DNA of 64,000 nt, from assembly GCA_016946835.1 (NCBI GenBank), contig JACVTC010000023.1:682501-746500 (forward strand). Reading direction: 5' to 3'. Source of the DNA: Neocallimastix lanati (nom. inval.) (taxonomy: Eukaryota > Neocallimastigomycota > Neocallimastigomycetes > Neocallimastigales > Neocallimastigaceae). The position numbers were made by a program, and so were the translations under genes. This document shows positions 12,400-24,200 of the stretch, in pieces (position 1 is the stretch's first letter; every line of letters starts with the position of its first letter). The notes under the pieces are model-generated. The model was not told the origin of the DNA and searched no databases. It was given only the letters and a program-made list of their open reading frames with translations.

Positions 12400-12871
12400 T
12401 GGTACGGGACGCCCTGATAACTATGAAATAAGCAATAAATTTGAGAATAAAGTTATAAGATTAAATATTTAAATTTTTAAGAAATAAACAATTATAACCT
12501 TAAATTAGATAAAAAAGAATATAAAAAGATGTAAATAAGAAAATAATTATAAAAGGGAGGGAGAGATCAGAAAGAAAAGAATATGAAAGGAAAAAGATAT
12601 AAAAATGTAGTTGTAGAATAGAGATATACTAAGACATAAAAAATATATAGTTAGTTAGATTATAATAAAAATGTAGTAATTAAAATAATGTATAAAATAA
12701 TAATATAATAAATAAAGAATATTAATAAAAAAAAAAAAAAAAAGAATAAATAAAATATCTTAATAATAAGAATAAATAAAAGTTATAAAATTTAAGTGTT
12801 TATTCAATTTAGAATAATTTATCTTAACTAGAGTAGTGTCAAAAAAGCCCAAGGTACAATCACACGTACCA
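12400..12871 (+). repeat. E2 3' LTR
   Basis: 472 bp, the direct repeat of 9964-10428. It is preceded by the polypurine tract and followed by CTGC and then the E3 5' LTR. Confidence 0.9.
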
Positions 12872-13716
12872 CTGCTGGAACGTTACGTTCAGAAAAATAT
12901 GAATTTCTTAAATTTAAAAAAAAAAAATGTTGAAATTATAACTGAATTGAAATCTCAATTTCAGTTATTTACATTTCAATAATTAAAAATATTATTTATT
13001 TAATTATAAATAATATATATATTTAAATAATTAATAATTAATATAAATTCTTGTTTAATTTTAAAGGGTTATCTTAGGCCTAATAATTCTGAGAATATTA
13101 ATAAATAAGGTTTATATTAATAATTAATTTCAATGATACATTTGACGTCACGTGTATTTTATTTATATTATGTTTTTATATATGTTTACAACGGGGGTGG
13201 TGCGTTTCGGAATGTGGCTTTAAATATTTTTACATAAATTTTCATTTCGGAATGTGGCTTATATTATTTTTTTTATAAATTTTTATTTATGAATATAATA
13301 TTTAAATATTAAAATAAAATGGCACATATAATTTCTTTGAAAAAATAATTATTAAAAATATTTAAAATGTGATATATTTCAAAAAAAATAATGATTTACA
13401 TTCGCCATATTCTGAAAATTTTTATTTATTTATTAATTTATTCATTTAATTATTTAATAATAATATTTAATAATATTTCTTTTTATACTATTTTCTAATT
13501 ATAAAGTTTGTTTATTATATGGAAATATAATAATTTACATTAATTTAAAATACTGTAAAAATTATAATAAAATTCATGTTAATATATATGAATATGCTAT
13601 ATCATTTATTTATTATATAATTTATTTGTTGCTAAATTCAGTTTTTATATTAATTTCATATCAATATCTTATTTATTTTATTTTATCATATTATATATTA
13701 TTATTTCACTGCATAT

Positions 13717-15032
13717 TTATTTTATTTTATTTTATTTTATTTTATTTCGATTGATACTTGCAATTTATTATAATTCACATATTTATTTTATTTTATTAGT
13801 ACTTGTATTTTTATTATAATTCAAATATTTATTTTGTTTTATTTTATTTTATTTTTATTAATACTTGTATTTTTATTATAATTCAAATAATTTTTTTATT
13901 TTATTTTATTTTATTTTATTTTATTTTATTTTATTTATTTTATTTTATTTTATTTTATTTTATTTTATTTTATTTATTTTATTTTATTTTATTTTATTTT
14001 ATTTATTTTATTTTATTTTATTTTATTTTATTTTATTTTATTTTATTTTATTTTATTTTATTTTATTTTATTTTATTTTATTTTATTTTATTTTATTTTA
14101 TTTTATTTTATTTTATTTTATTTTATTTTATTTTATTTTATTTTATTTTATTTTATTTTATTTTATTTTATTTTATTTTATTTTATTTTATTTTATTTTA
14201 TTTTATTTTATTTTATTTTATTTTATTTTATTTTATTTTATTTTATTTTATTTTATTTTATTTTATTTTATTTTATTTTATTTTATTTTATTTTATTTTA
14301 TTTTTATTAATACTTTATTCCTTTATATTACTTCACTATTTATTTTATTTTATTTCTTTTATTTTATTTTATTTTATTTTATTTTTATTAATACTTTATT
14401 CTTTAATATTACTTCACTATTTATTTTATTTTATTTTATTTTTATTAATACTTTATTCTTTAATATTACTTCACTATTTATTTTATTTTATTTTATTTTT
14501 ATTAATACTTTATTCTTTAATATTACTTCACTATTTATTTTATTTTATTTCTTTTATTTTATTTTATTTTATTTTATTTTATTTTATTTTATTTTATTTC
14601 TTTTATTTTATTTTATTTTATTTTATTTTATTTTATTTTATTTTATTTTATTTTATTTTATTTTATTTTATTTTATTTTATTTTATTTTATTTTATTTTA
14701 TTTTATTTTATTTTATTTTATTTTATTTTATTTTATTTTATTTTATTTTATTTTATTTTATTTTATTTTATTTTATTTTATTTTATTTTATTTTATTTTA
14801 TTTTATTTTATTTTATTTTATTTTATTTTATTTTATTTTATTTTATTTTATTTTATTTTATTTTATTTTATTTTATTCAATCTGTACTTCATATTTATAT
14901 TTCAATATTTATTCATTTTATTTTATTTTATTTTATTTTATTTTATTTTATTTTATTTTATTTTATTTTATTTTATTTTATTTTATTTTATTTTATTTTA
15001 TTTTATTTTATTTTATTTTATTTTATTTTATT
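13717..15032 (+). repeat. (TTTTA)n microsatellite arrays inside MULE1
   Basis: Long TTTTA runs, main blocks at about 13,890-14,302, 14,552-14,877 and 14,915-15,032. The blocks are broken by four copies of a ~50-bp unit (TTTTTATTAATACTTTATTC and a TTACTTCACTATT block, 14,303-14,545). The open frames across this stretch encode only ILFYF repeats and are artefacts of the pentamer. Confidence 0.95.
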
Positions 15033-15850
15033 CAATCTGTACTTCATATTTATATTTCAACTATTTATTTTATTTTATTCATTCTGTATTTCATATTTAT
15101 ATTTCAACTATTTATTTTATTTTATTCAATCTGTACTTTATATTTATATTTCAACTATTAATTTTATTTTATTCATCCTGTACTTTATATTTATATTTCA
15201 ACTATTTATTTTATTTTATTCAATCTGTACTTCATATTTTTATTTCAACTATTTATTTTATTTTATTTTATTCAATCTGTACTTTATATTTATATTTCAA
15301 CTATTAATTTTATTTTATTCATCCTGTACTTTATATTTATATTTCAACTATTTATTTTATTTTATTCATTCTGTACTTCATATTTATATTTCAACTATTT
15401 ATTTTATTTTATTCAATCTGTACTTTATATTTATATTTCAACTATTTATTTTATTTTATTCATTCTGTACTTCATATTTATATTTCAACTATTTATTTTA
15501 TTTTATTCAATCTGTACTTCATATTTATATTTCAACTATTTATTTTATTTTATTCATCCTGTACTTTATATTTATATTTCAACTATTTATTTTATTTTAT
15601 TCATTCTGTACTTCATATTTATATTTCAACTATTTATTTTATTTTATTCAATCTGTACTTTATATTTATATTTCAACTATATATTTTATTTTATTTTATT
15701 CAATCTGTACTTCATATTTATATTTCAACTATTTATTTTATTTTATTCATTCTGTATTTCATATTTATATTTCAACTATTTATTTTATTTTATTCAATTT
15801 GTACTTTATATTTATATTTCAACTATTTATTTTATTTTATTTTATTTTAT
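14876..15850 (+). repeat. 47-bp minisatellite inside MULE1
   Basis: About 18 head-to-tail copies of a 47-bp unit built around TTCAATCTGTACTTCATATT and ATATTTCAACTATTTA, linked by TTTTATTTTATT. Units alternate between CAATCTGTAC, CATTCTGTA and CATCCTGTAC variants, and blocks of several units look duplicated together. The first unit is separated from the rest by an expanded TTTTA block, so the two satellites grew from each other. Confidence 0.92.
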
Positions 15851-16703
15851 ATACTTATACTTCTATATTATTACATTCTATATTTTTTTCATTTTATTTT
15901 TAAATATTCTTTTTAAAATTCTTATTTCCTTTTTAATATTTTTTTATCTAATATTTTAAATAAATTTTATATAATACGAAAATCTTTTTTACTCAGGAGC
16001 ATTATATTTAACTTGATAAGGAAAGATTATTTGAAAATTTAATTATAAATATTAAATTAAAACTTTTTTTAGTAATAGTAATAATAACAATAACATTTTT
16101 AAACATAAATTTCTATTAAATAATAAATAAATTATTTTAGATATTTATATTATACAAATCTAATAAACTAACAAAAAGAGCATTACTATTTTTACAAATA
16201 GTAAAGTTTTTTTAGAAAGCCTGATAGAAATAATTTAAAATATTAATTATTTTCTTTTATAAGTATTATAATACTTAAATATCATTATATATATTTAAAA
16301 TGTATATTTGAATATTTATTAAAAATATGAAATATACATTAAATATATTTTTAAAAAATATATTAATTTAATAATTGGTTTATTTTATAAAAATTATTTA
16401 TTTATTTATTAATTTACTACAATATAAAATAAAAATAATGAGAAATGCAATACATTCATATTTTTAATATTTTATAATAATAATATATAATAATAAAGAC
16501 ATCTTTTAATTTTATTTAATAATATTTAATTAAGTAAAAAATATTTAAAATAAATTTATAAAAAAAATTTTTTTTTAATATTTTTAAGCTAACCCTATCA
16601 ATAAATATTAAATAAATTTAAATATTGAATTTCTTATTAAATAAAAAAATTTAATTTTCAATTAATTGTAATTATGATTTTGAAAGGATTTTAATAATTA
16701 TTT

Positions 16704-18155
16704 TTATTTTGTTTTATTAAAATTAATGATTTCATTATTCAATCTAATTAAACAATTAAACCAATTTTCGATGATATCATTTTTACTACATCCAATATTT
16801 TTTAATTCGGCTTCCATATTTTTATAATATTCAACTAAAATATTAATGTCATCGACCCTTTCTGATATTCTGCTCTTTTTTCTCCAAATTCCTTTAATTC
16901 TCATATGGTAATCATAGTAAGATTTGGATTCTTCAAATTGTATTGTATATATTAATTTATAAAATGAAGGCTTTTTTACAAATAAATTTTTTAAATAACT
17001 GTTATAAGATTCTGAAGCATTATTTGTTATGTGGTCTATATTATTGTAATAATTCCAATATTTTATATTATAGATATTTAGAAATGTTTTCTCAAAATAA
17101 TCTAAAAAATTCAAAAATTGGGAACAGGTAGATTTATATCTCATGCATGTATTTTTAATTTTATTAAAAATATCAGGTATGTATTCAATATTAATAAAAC
17201 ATAAATTAGAAATCGCTTTATAATAAGTATTTAAAATATTATGATCTTTCACTTCCTTGTAACATAATTTATTTTTTTTTGTCATTAATAATCTTTTATA
17301 ATGCCAAAAACAATATTTAATATTTATATTGGGAAAAATATTTTCCACTGCATTAGATATTCCTTTTTCAAAATCACAATGAAAAATTTTTTCTGAGAAA
17401 TTAATATTTGCATTATATTTAATTATATTTTTTTTTATTTCATTAAATAATATTTCGTAAGTTGTTTGTTCTTTGTTTTTTAATATTGACATGGAAGTAG
17501 TGTAAAAACAATTTAATTCTGTAACATAAGTTCTGGTAATGAATACTTGATAACTATTAGTTGGAGCTATTAAAAATGTACCATCAGCAAATATATGTTT
17601 ATTCTCCATAAATAATTTTGCTTGGAATGGTGATTGAAAAATTATTATATTAGAATTTTTGAATATCATAAAGTATTCACCTCTTATTGTTTTATAATAT
17701 TCAGATACATTAGGAACTTCATCAAATGTTTTTACATTAGGAAATAATTGTTTGTTTTTATATCTTGTTATTTGGGATTTAATTGTTTTATATTCAGGGC
17801 ATATATATCCTATTTCTTGAGAAATTTTATCAAATATGCGTTTTGATTTTATATCAGAAGGAATCAAACTTTTTTTTATTTCATCTTTAATTTTATGTTT
17901 TATTAATGATTTGGATGCATTAATTTCATTACCAGGATGATTATGTGAAGAATCATAATTTAAAACCTCTTTATTATCATTTAAAATAATAAAAGACTTA
18001 CATTTATTTAATGTTTTATATTCTGTACATCTATATATTTTTGTATTATCTTTTTTTAATTTTGAAAAATTATATTTAAATTTTCGATCTATAATTATTT
18101 GCTCTTTTCCTCGATTTGTTTCACTTATATCAATTTTTAGATTTCCCTCCATCAA
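16704..18155 (-). CDS. MULE transposase with N-terminal FLYWCH zinc finger (483 aa)
   Basis: An intact 483-residue frame. The N-terminus carries a FLYWCH-type zinc finger (Cys43, Cys52, then SHNH at 70-73), a DNA-binding module often fused to Mutator-like transposases. The central part matches the MULE transposase domain: catalytic Asp in FADGTF (D191), second Asp in HCDFEKG (D261), the CFWH Cys/His motif just after it (282-285), and a third acidic residue in TNNASES (E382). These form the DDE triad of an RNase H-fold recombinase that cuts and joins transposon ends. Length suits a compact MULE. The gene lies entirely within MULE1, starting about 950 bp from the right end. The second Met could be the true start. 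All key residues are present, so it may be active. Confidence 0.9.
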   Translation of the reverse strand: MMEGNLKIDISETNRGKEQIIIDRKFKYNFSKLKKDNTKIYRCTEYKTLNKCKSFIILNDNKEVLNYDSSHNHPGNEINASKSLIKHKIKDEIKKSLIPSDIKSKRIFDKISQEIGYICPEYKTIKSQITRYKNKQLFPNVKTFDEVPNVSEYYKTIRGEYFMIFKNSNIIIFQSPFQAKLFMENKHIFADGTFLIAPTNSYQVFITRTYVTELNCFYTTSMSILKNKEQTTYEILFNEIKKNIIKYNANINFSEKIFHCDFEKGISNAVENIFPNINIKYCFWHYKRLLMTKKNKLCYKEVKDHNILNTYYKAISNLCFINIEYIPDIFNKIKNTCMRYKSTCSQFLNFLDYFEKTFLNIYNIKYWNYYNNIDHITNNASESYNSYLKNLFVKKPSFYKLIYTIQFEESKSYYDYHMRIKGIWRKKSRISERVDDINILVEYYKNMEAELKNIGCSKNDIIENWFNCLIRLNNEIINFNKTK

Positions 18156-18239
18156 AATTTTTAATATAAATATTAATAAATATGAAAATATTTATTTTTT
18201 ATTTTTTATTTAATATGTATTTTCAATTTTTTTTAAAAA

Positions 18240-18790
18240 TTACAATTATAAATATAAAAATATTTTATTTTATTTCAAGAAAATTATTAAAAAAATATTT
18301 ATCTTTTTTTTTTTATTTTATTTTTTCATTATAAAATAAAATATTTATTTAATTATTATTTATTTATATAATAAAAAATTACAGTTATAAATATAAATAA
18401 ATATGAAAATATTTTATTTTATTTCAAGAAAATTACTAATAAAATATTTTATTTCAAGAAAATTACTAAAAAAATATTTATCTTTTCTTTTTTTTATTTT
18501 ATTTTTTCATTATAAAATAAAATATTTATTTAATTATTATTTATTTATATAATAAAAAATTACAGTTATAAATATAAATAAATATGAAAATATTTTATTT
18601 TATTTCAAGAAAATTACTAATAAAATATTTTATTTCAAGAAAATTACTAAAAAAATATTTATCTTTTCTTTTTTTTATTTTATTTTTTTATTATAAAAAA
18701 AAATATTTATTTAATTATTATTTATTTATTTATTTATTTATTTATATAATAAAAAATTACAGTTATAAATATAAATAAAAATGAAAATAT
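18240..18790 (+). repeat. Three tandem ~180-bp units upstream of the MULE1 transposase
   Basis: A unit containing TTTTATTTCAAGAAAATTAC, a TTATCTTTTCTTTTTT run and TTATATAATAAAAAATTACAG is repeated about three times, the first copy shorter. A T-rich simple stretch (TTTTTTATTTTT) follows to about 18,940. Its place directly 5' of the minus-strand gene means it may lie in promoter or leader DNA. Confidence 0.8.
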
Positions 18791-19558
18791 TTTATTTTAT
18801 TTTTTTTGTATTTTATTTTTTTAATCTTTTTTATTTTTTTTATTTTTTTTTTATTTTTAATTTTTTTTATTTTTTTATTTTTTTTATTTTTTTATTTTTT
18901 TATTTTTTTTATTTTTTTATTTTTTTATATTTTTATTTTTTATTATCAAATATATATTAAATTATGAAATTATTATAAAATAAAATATTTATTTAATTAT
19001 TATTTAATTATTTATTTATATAAAAAATTTTATATATAATACGCCATCTCAAAAAGCATGTGGCTTATATCTATTCACGTGCGGTTCCGAAACGCGCTCT
19101 CCCCGTTTACAACATATCTATATTAAATTCAATTATTCAAATTAATTATATAATTAAATTTATCCTTATATTTTATTAGTATTTATATTACTATATTATT
19201 ACTATCTTATAATTAAATATTATTATTATGTAACTTACAAAGTATAAAAGAAAGATGTAAAAATCTATCTTTTATGTTCTTTGTAAGGTTATCGTAAAAT
19301 TACCTTAATAGTAATATATTATAGATATTTTATTATTAAATAAAATAAACAAATTTAAAATTAAATTAATTTGATAATTCTAATTATCAAAGTTTATTAT
19401 AAATAAATTTTTATTAAACTAAACATTTAAATATTTATTATTTTTATTATATATCTATATAGTATATTACTATATAGACATATCGACTTAGTGAATATTT
19501 TTTAATAAACCATATTATTTTATTTAAATTTAAACTATAAATTATATCAAAATCTTAA

Positions 19559-19596
<38 letters not shown>

Positions 19597-20116
19597 AAAT
19601 TATTTAAATTTATATTTAATTAGTTTATATGAATAAGTAAATAAATAATGATATTTATTTAACAAACAATTAAATTATTAAATTAAAGTATATTTTTAAT
19701 TAAAAGTTAGTATTTTTATTTATGTAAATAATAAACTAAATAGTTAAATAATTTTAAATTACTAATATTTCTAAATAATATGTATTTAAAATAAATATTT
19801 TTAATTATTTTTAATATGTATTTAAAATAAATATTGTTTATTATTTTTAAGGTATATTTAGTTAAAATATATTAATTCAATTTATATTAACAATTAAATT
19901 GTATAAAAATTATAAAATAAAAATTAGGAAAATAATCAAATAGTATAAAAAAATATTAAATTAAATTTTAAAAAAAAAAAAAAAAAAAAACATATATAAA
20001 TAGGAAATTTTACAAAAATAAATTTTTAGGAAAAAATAATAATATTAATAAAATAAAATAAAAATAAATAAAATATTATAAAAATAATTAATATAGAGCA
20101 TTACGTCCCAAATTTC

Positions 20117-20134
20117 TGGTGGAGAATCCGGGCG
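20117..20134 (+). other. E3 primer-binding site
   Basis: TGGTGGAGAATCCGGGCG, 6 bases after the end of the 5' LTR and identical to the E2 site. Confidence 0.8.
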
Positions 20135-20250
20135 TATGCTCTATGAAATATTATATACCATTATAAAAAAAAAAATTATATATATAACTTGTTATAAAAT
20201 ATTTATATAAAAAAAATATATATTGCTAAACATAAACTTAATAATACACT

Positions 20251-21243
20251 ATGTTGGATGCTGCTAAAATCAAAAGAGAACTCCCACGCTTAGAAGATTA
20301 TGGGAAAAATGTTCTCGAATGGGTGGATGATCTTAAGGAATACTTTCTTCTTTATGATATTACAGAACCAAAGAAGGTATTCATTTGGGTACTTGCTGCC
20401 GTAGAAGATGATGTTAAAGACGCCGTTAAATCATTAGCTATTCGGAGAAATGGAGAAGAACGTTATCCCAAGTTCAGCGATATTCAAAAAGCGGTAGAAA
20501 GCTATCTAGAAATAACAGAGGGTGATAAATGGGCCATTTTACGAAACTTAATGATTGCAGAAGGTGAGTCATTAAAACAGTTTAACCACCGTTACAAAAA
20601 ATTATATCACAATCTTAATCGGGACTACCAAAAGTTAATTACCGTTAAAGAATACAAGGATTCCATTAGCTCTAGGGTTTTTCCGTGTTCTCAAGTGTCT
20701 ATTGCCAAGGTAGATACTTTACAGGAAGCATATGAAATTGCTGAGCTTGCGGAAACTACCGAAAAAGAAATTCAAGAAAGAAATGAGGAATTACAACTAA
20801 AGAAGAAAAAGAGCTCAAGAAACGCTACAATGGTTACGCAAAACAGAAGTTATATGACTAGCCACCCTATATACCAGAATTTCATAGATAAGGAAGATAA
20901 TTACCAATACAAGGATGAGTTAGGATATATAAAAACCCCTTTTGGTTACAATAGGAATAGTAATCGAAGATATCAACCAAGAAATTATTATTCTAAGCCA
21001 AATCCAATTTCGGATAGAAGATTTATGGGCAACCTGAGGACAGACAAGAAACAAATCTATTTTAAAACTATTCCGAAAAGAGTAACATTTGATACTAACG
21101 ATAAAGAAGCTAAAGATGAGCTTTCCAAGAAATCTAGTACTTTTAGGTGCTTTAGATGTAATAAACTTGGTCATAAGTCACCAGAATGTCCCTATACCTT
21201 CAAAGATCTAGCGGAAATGGAAGAAAAGGGACTTTTAAATTAG
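20251..21243 (+). CDS. E3 gag (330 aa)
   Basis: Structural Gag polyprotein of the E3 element. The N-terminal 180 residues form an acidic/aliphatic capsid-like region (LEDYGKNVLEWVDDLKEYF), followed by a basic linker and one CCHC zinc knuckle (CFRCNKLGHKSPECP, about residues 304-318) for RNA packaging. It ends TTA AAT TAG, the slippery site for -1 shifting into pol. Gag of E1/E4 is only distantly similar except near the zinc knuckle. The frame itself is open throughout, although the element as a whole is broken. Confidence 0.88.
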   Translation: MLDAAKIKRELPRLEDYGKNVLEWVDDLKEYFLLYDITEPKKVFIWVLAAVEDDVKDAVKSLAIRRNGEERYPKFSDIQKAVESYLEITEGDKWAILRNLMIAEGESLKQFNHRYKKLYHNLNRDYQKLITVKEYKDSISSRVFPCSQVSIAKVDTLQEAYEIAELAETTEKEIQERNEELQLKKKKSSRNATMVTQNRSYMTSHPIYQNFIDKEDNYQYKDELGYIKTPFGYNRNSNRRYQPRNYYSKPNPISDRRFMGNLRTDKKQIYFKTIPKRVTFDTNDKEAKDELSKKSSTFRCFRCNKLGHKSPECPYTFKDLAEMEEKGLLN

Positions 21244-24200
21244 AGGATGGGAGAAGGAAAACTTCCAGTAAACAAATCAGCATACTTGCAGCTAATCAAG
21301 AGCTGAATGACCAAGTCCATACTACAAATGCATATGCCGAAGTCGTTATTCCAGCAATAAAGAAGAACATCCCTAGAAACCAGAGAAATACTCCCTATGC
21401 TAAACCAAGGTCAATAAATAACTCTGATTTAAAAGAAAATCCAGTGCCTATATCAACCCCTGCTATGGTTTATAATTCACAACCACAACAACAAGAAAGA
21501 ACTAAAAATACAAAAGTTAAGATGAAGGAAAATGTCAACGCTATTACCAACCAACAAGGGAACTCCAACGACTTAGCCGAGAACAGGGAACCAGTAGATA
21601 TGGAAATGAATCCAGGGGAGTCAGAACAAGTAACTAAAACTGCTAATACTTCTCGGTTAGATCAATTAGATTTGTCTTATTTAGCCGAGAAAAGAATAGA
21701 ACCCGTTAAACGAAGTAATAAAGAGGAGAGGCTGAAAGAATTAAGAGAAGGTAGCCTGAATGAAGATAAAGAACAAGACCTGGCTGAAAGGGTGACGAAT
21801 CTAGAACGTCACATCCGCTTGATGGACGGGTTTGAAGAATATCTAATAGAGGACCTAGTGGATAAGGTAGCCGACACTGAAGTTGGTACCAAATTAGTCC
21901 ATTTATTTGATCTCTTTTCAAAGTTTCGTTCGGCTTTCCAGAAGAAATTAAAGTTAAAGCCAAAAACAACATCAAAAACAATTACCAATGAAAGTGTGAT
22001 CACTAATGCAGTAAATATAATAAGTGAAAATAAAATCTCAAAAGTTTATGGGCAAATAGAAGGACAAAATGGCGAAATCTTTCTAGACTCTTGTGCTAGT
22101 ATTAATATGGTTACTCGTGCTGCTTTGAAGAAGTATAAAATAAACAAAAAGCCAGCTGGAAACATCACCGAAATGATATTACAAGCATATATCAATACTA
22201 CTATGTCTTCCGATATCTATGAACTAGAGATCTCTATAGGACCAGTAACTTTTAAAGATTATTTCAGAGTTATTGAAAAGGACGATCTATTTGAATTATT
22301 AATTGGGGTAGATTCACTTAAGAAACATAAATTAATACTAAACTTTAATGATGATACGTTGTATACTACTGATAAAAATAATTTCCCAATAAGACTTGCA
22401 TCAATTTATTACGATTTACGTTTAAATGCTGACGACGAAAATAATGAGACCTCAGAAGAAGTGGAAGAAGTAGATGCAAGTAAACCAGTAAATATAACCG
22501 TGTCCCTGATTACAGCAAATGAAGAGTCATTGGATAATAAGGAAACTCGTGTTGAGAAAATTATTAATTTAATCCCAAAAGTGGTTAAGGATCCAGTTAC
22601 CAAGCTGTTCGAAGATTTTAAAGACATTTTGGCCATGAAAGCAGACGACTTGAAACCAACCAAACTTCTACCACACAGGATCATACTCAAACCAGGAAGC
22701 AAGCCAGTCAAACAGCGAGCATACCGTTTATCGAAGATTCAGGCTCAAGCGTTAAAGAAAGAGTTAGAAAAATTGATAAACAATAGCCTGATAGAACCTT
22801 CCCACTCTCCTTGGTCCTCTCCAGTAGTATTAGTTTTAAAGAAAAATGGTCAATATAGAATGTGCGTGGACTACCGGAGAGTTAACAGTTTAACAGAAAA
22901 GGATGCGTACGCTCTACCTCTCATTGACGATATCCTTAGTTACATTGGAAGGAATCAAATTCTATCAACTATTGATCTATTTTCGGGTTACCACCAAGTG
23001 CCAATGTACCCGGAAGATCAAGAGATAACTTGTTTCACAACACTTTATGGAAATTATAACTTTAAGGTCATGCCCTTTGGGTTGTGTAACGCTCCCGCAA
23101 CCTTCCAAAGGGAGATGAATAGGATTTTTTTTAACTTAATTGGTAAGAGCGTTTTTGTTTACATTGACGACTTGGTTGTTTTCTCTCCTTCTTATGAACA
23201 GCATGTTAAGGATCTTAGCGAGGTTTTCACCATACTACAAGATAACGGATTGAAGTTGAACTTGGAAAAATGCCATTTCTTTCAAGAAGAAGTGGAATTG
23301 TTAGGTCACGTCTCATCTACCAAAGGTATACAACCAATTCCTGAAAAGGTGAATGTTATTTATAATTGGATCCCTCCAAAAGATGTATCTAAACTTCGTT
23401 CATTTCTAGGAGCAGTTGGGTATTATCGAAAGTTTATTAAGGACTTTGCCCAAATTGCCAGTCCACTTTTTCAGTTGTTAAAGAAAGATTCAAAATTTGA
23501 GTGGACTATGGAATCCGACTTAGCTTTTAAGACTCTCAAAGAAAGATTAATACAGGCCCCTATACTAATACCACCGGATTTCAATAAACCATTCATTATA
23601 AGAATCGATGCATCTCGTACTGGAATTGGAGGCGTCATCATACAAAAGGATGATAATGGAGTTGAGAAACCAATTCATTATGTTAGTAGAGCGCTGCGGA
23701 AGGCTGAAACTAACTATAGTGTTACCGATTTAGAGGGAACTGCAGCATTATACTGCATAAAGAAATTTAAACATTATATTTTTGGAAATAACTTAGTTAC
23801 TTCATTGGTGACCGATCACAAACCCCTAGTTGGAATCTGCAATAATACGGAGCCCTCTAATAACCGCCATTTAAAGTGGGTAACTACGTTAAGTGCTCTT
23901 CAGGTTAAGGTTCAATTTGAGGAGGGAAGGAAGAACGTTATTGCCGATGCTCTGTCCAGGATGGATACTATGAAAAAAATAGAAGAATTGGAGAAGAAAG
24001 GTAATGAAGTGGTACTCGTCTCGCAAAATATTGAAGATTTTATCAAGAGTAGAATCGTCGAAATAGAAGGAAAGAAATATTATAAACAAAACGGAAGACT
24101 TAGGAAAATAGTTGACAACGAAGAAGAAAAGTTAAAGTTGATTGAAGCTGCTCATGCCATAGGTCACGAAGGTATTTATAAAACATACCATCGGTTTAAA

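Larger units (their letters stand above)
9964..12871 (+). mobile_element. E2: small non-autonomous LTR element
   Basis: A 2.9-kb element with LTRs at 9964-10428 and 12400-12871, a primer-binding site at 10433-10450, a polypurine tract (TTTAGGGGGGAAG) before the 3' LTR, and one reading frame that is neither gag nor pol. The LTRs differ by about one substitution and a few homopolymer lengths, so insertion is recent. It shares with E3 the primer-binding sequence and the motif before the 3' LTR (GACTTCAA followed by GAAGTCTA). It could therefore be a parasite moved by E3-type machinery. Flanks are ATGC on the left and CTGC on the right, an imperfect 4-bp duplication. The element looks whole. Confidence 0.85.
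13193..19104 (-). mobile_element. MULE1: complete Mutator-like DNA transposon
   Basis: A 5.9-kb element with a perfect 9-bp target duplication GTTTACAAC (13184-13192 and 19105-19113), the hallmark of Mutator-like elements. Inverted ends are short: GGGGGTGGTGCGTTTCGGAA on the left against GGGGAGAGCGCGTTTCGGAA on the right, 16 of 20 matching. It encodes one intact FLYWCH/MULE transposase on the minus strand. The 3' half is filled with TTTTA and 47-bp satellites, and the region upstream of the gene carries ~180-bp tandem repeats. It sits inside solo LTR D and is the youngest layer of a three-deep nest. Confidence 0.92.
12928..19560 (+). mobile_element. Solo LTR D, inserted in the E3 5' LTR and itself interrupted
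   Basis: Starts TGTTGAAATTATAAC and ends AAAATCTTAACA, with A-run flanks on both sides (probable AAAA duplication inside the poly-A of E3). Without the nested transposon it is about 710 bp and non-coding. A TATA motif (TATAAAAG, 19243-19250) is placed as in a promoter-bearing LTR. Its insertion must postdate E3, because it splits an E3 LTR whose partner is whole. Confidence 0.75.
12876..20110 (+). repeat. E3 5' LTR, interrupted
   Basis: 12876-12927 and 19561-20110 together correspond to the 3' LTR at 25201-25795. The gap is filled by solo LTR D plus the transposon inside it. The insertion point lies in a poly-A tract of the LTR. The LTR ends TTACGTCCCA. Confidence 0.88.

Noticed and set aside
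13803-15307. Two long open frames of 450-480 codons
   Set aside because: They translate the TTTTA pentamer (ILFYF repeats) and the 47-bp minisatellite; they are not genes.
14876-15850. Possible CRISPR-like array
   Set aside because: The repeats are contiguous 47-bp units without unique spacers, in a eukaryotic transposon; it is a minisatellite.
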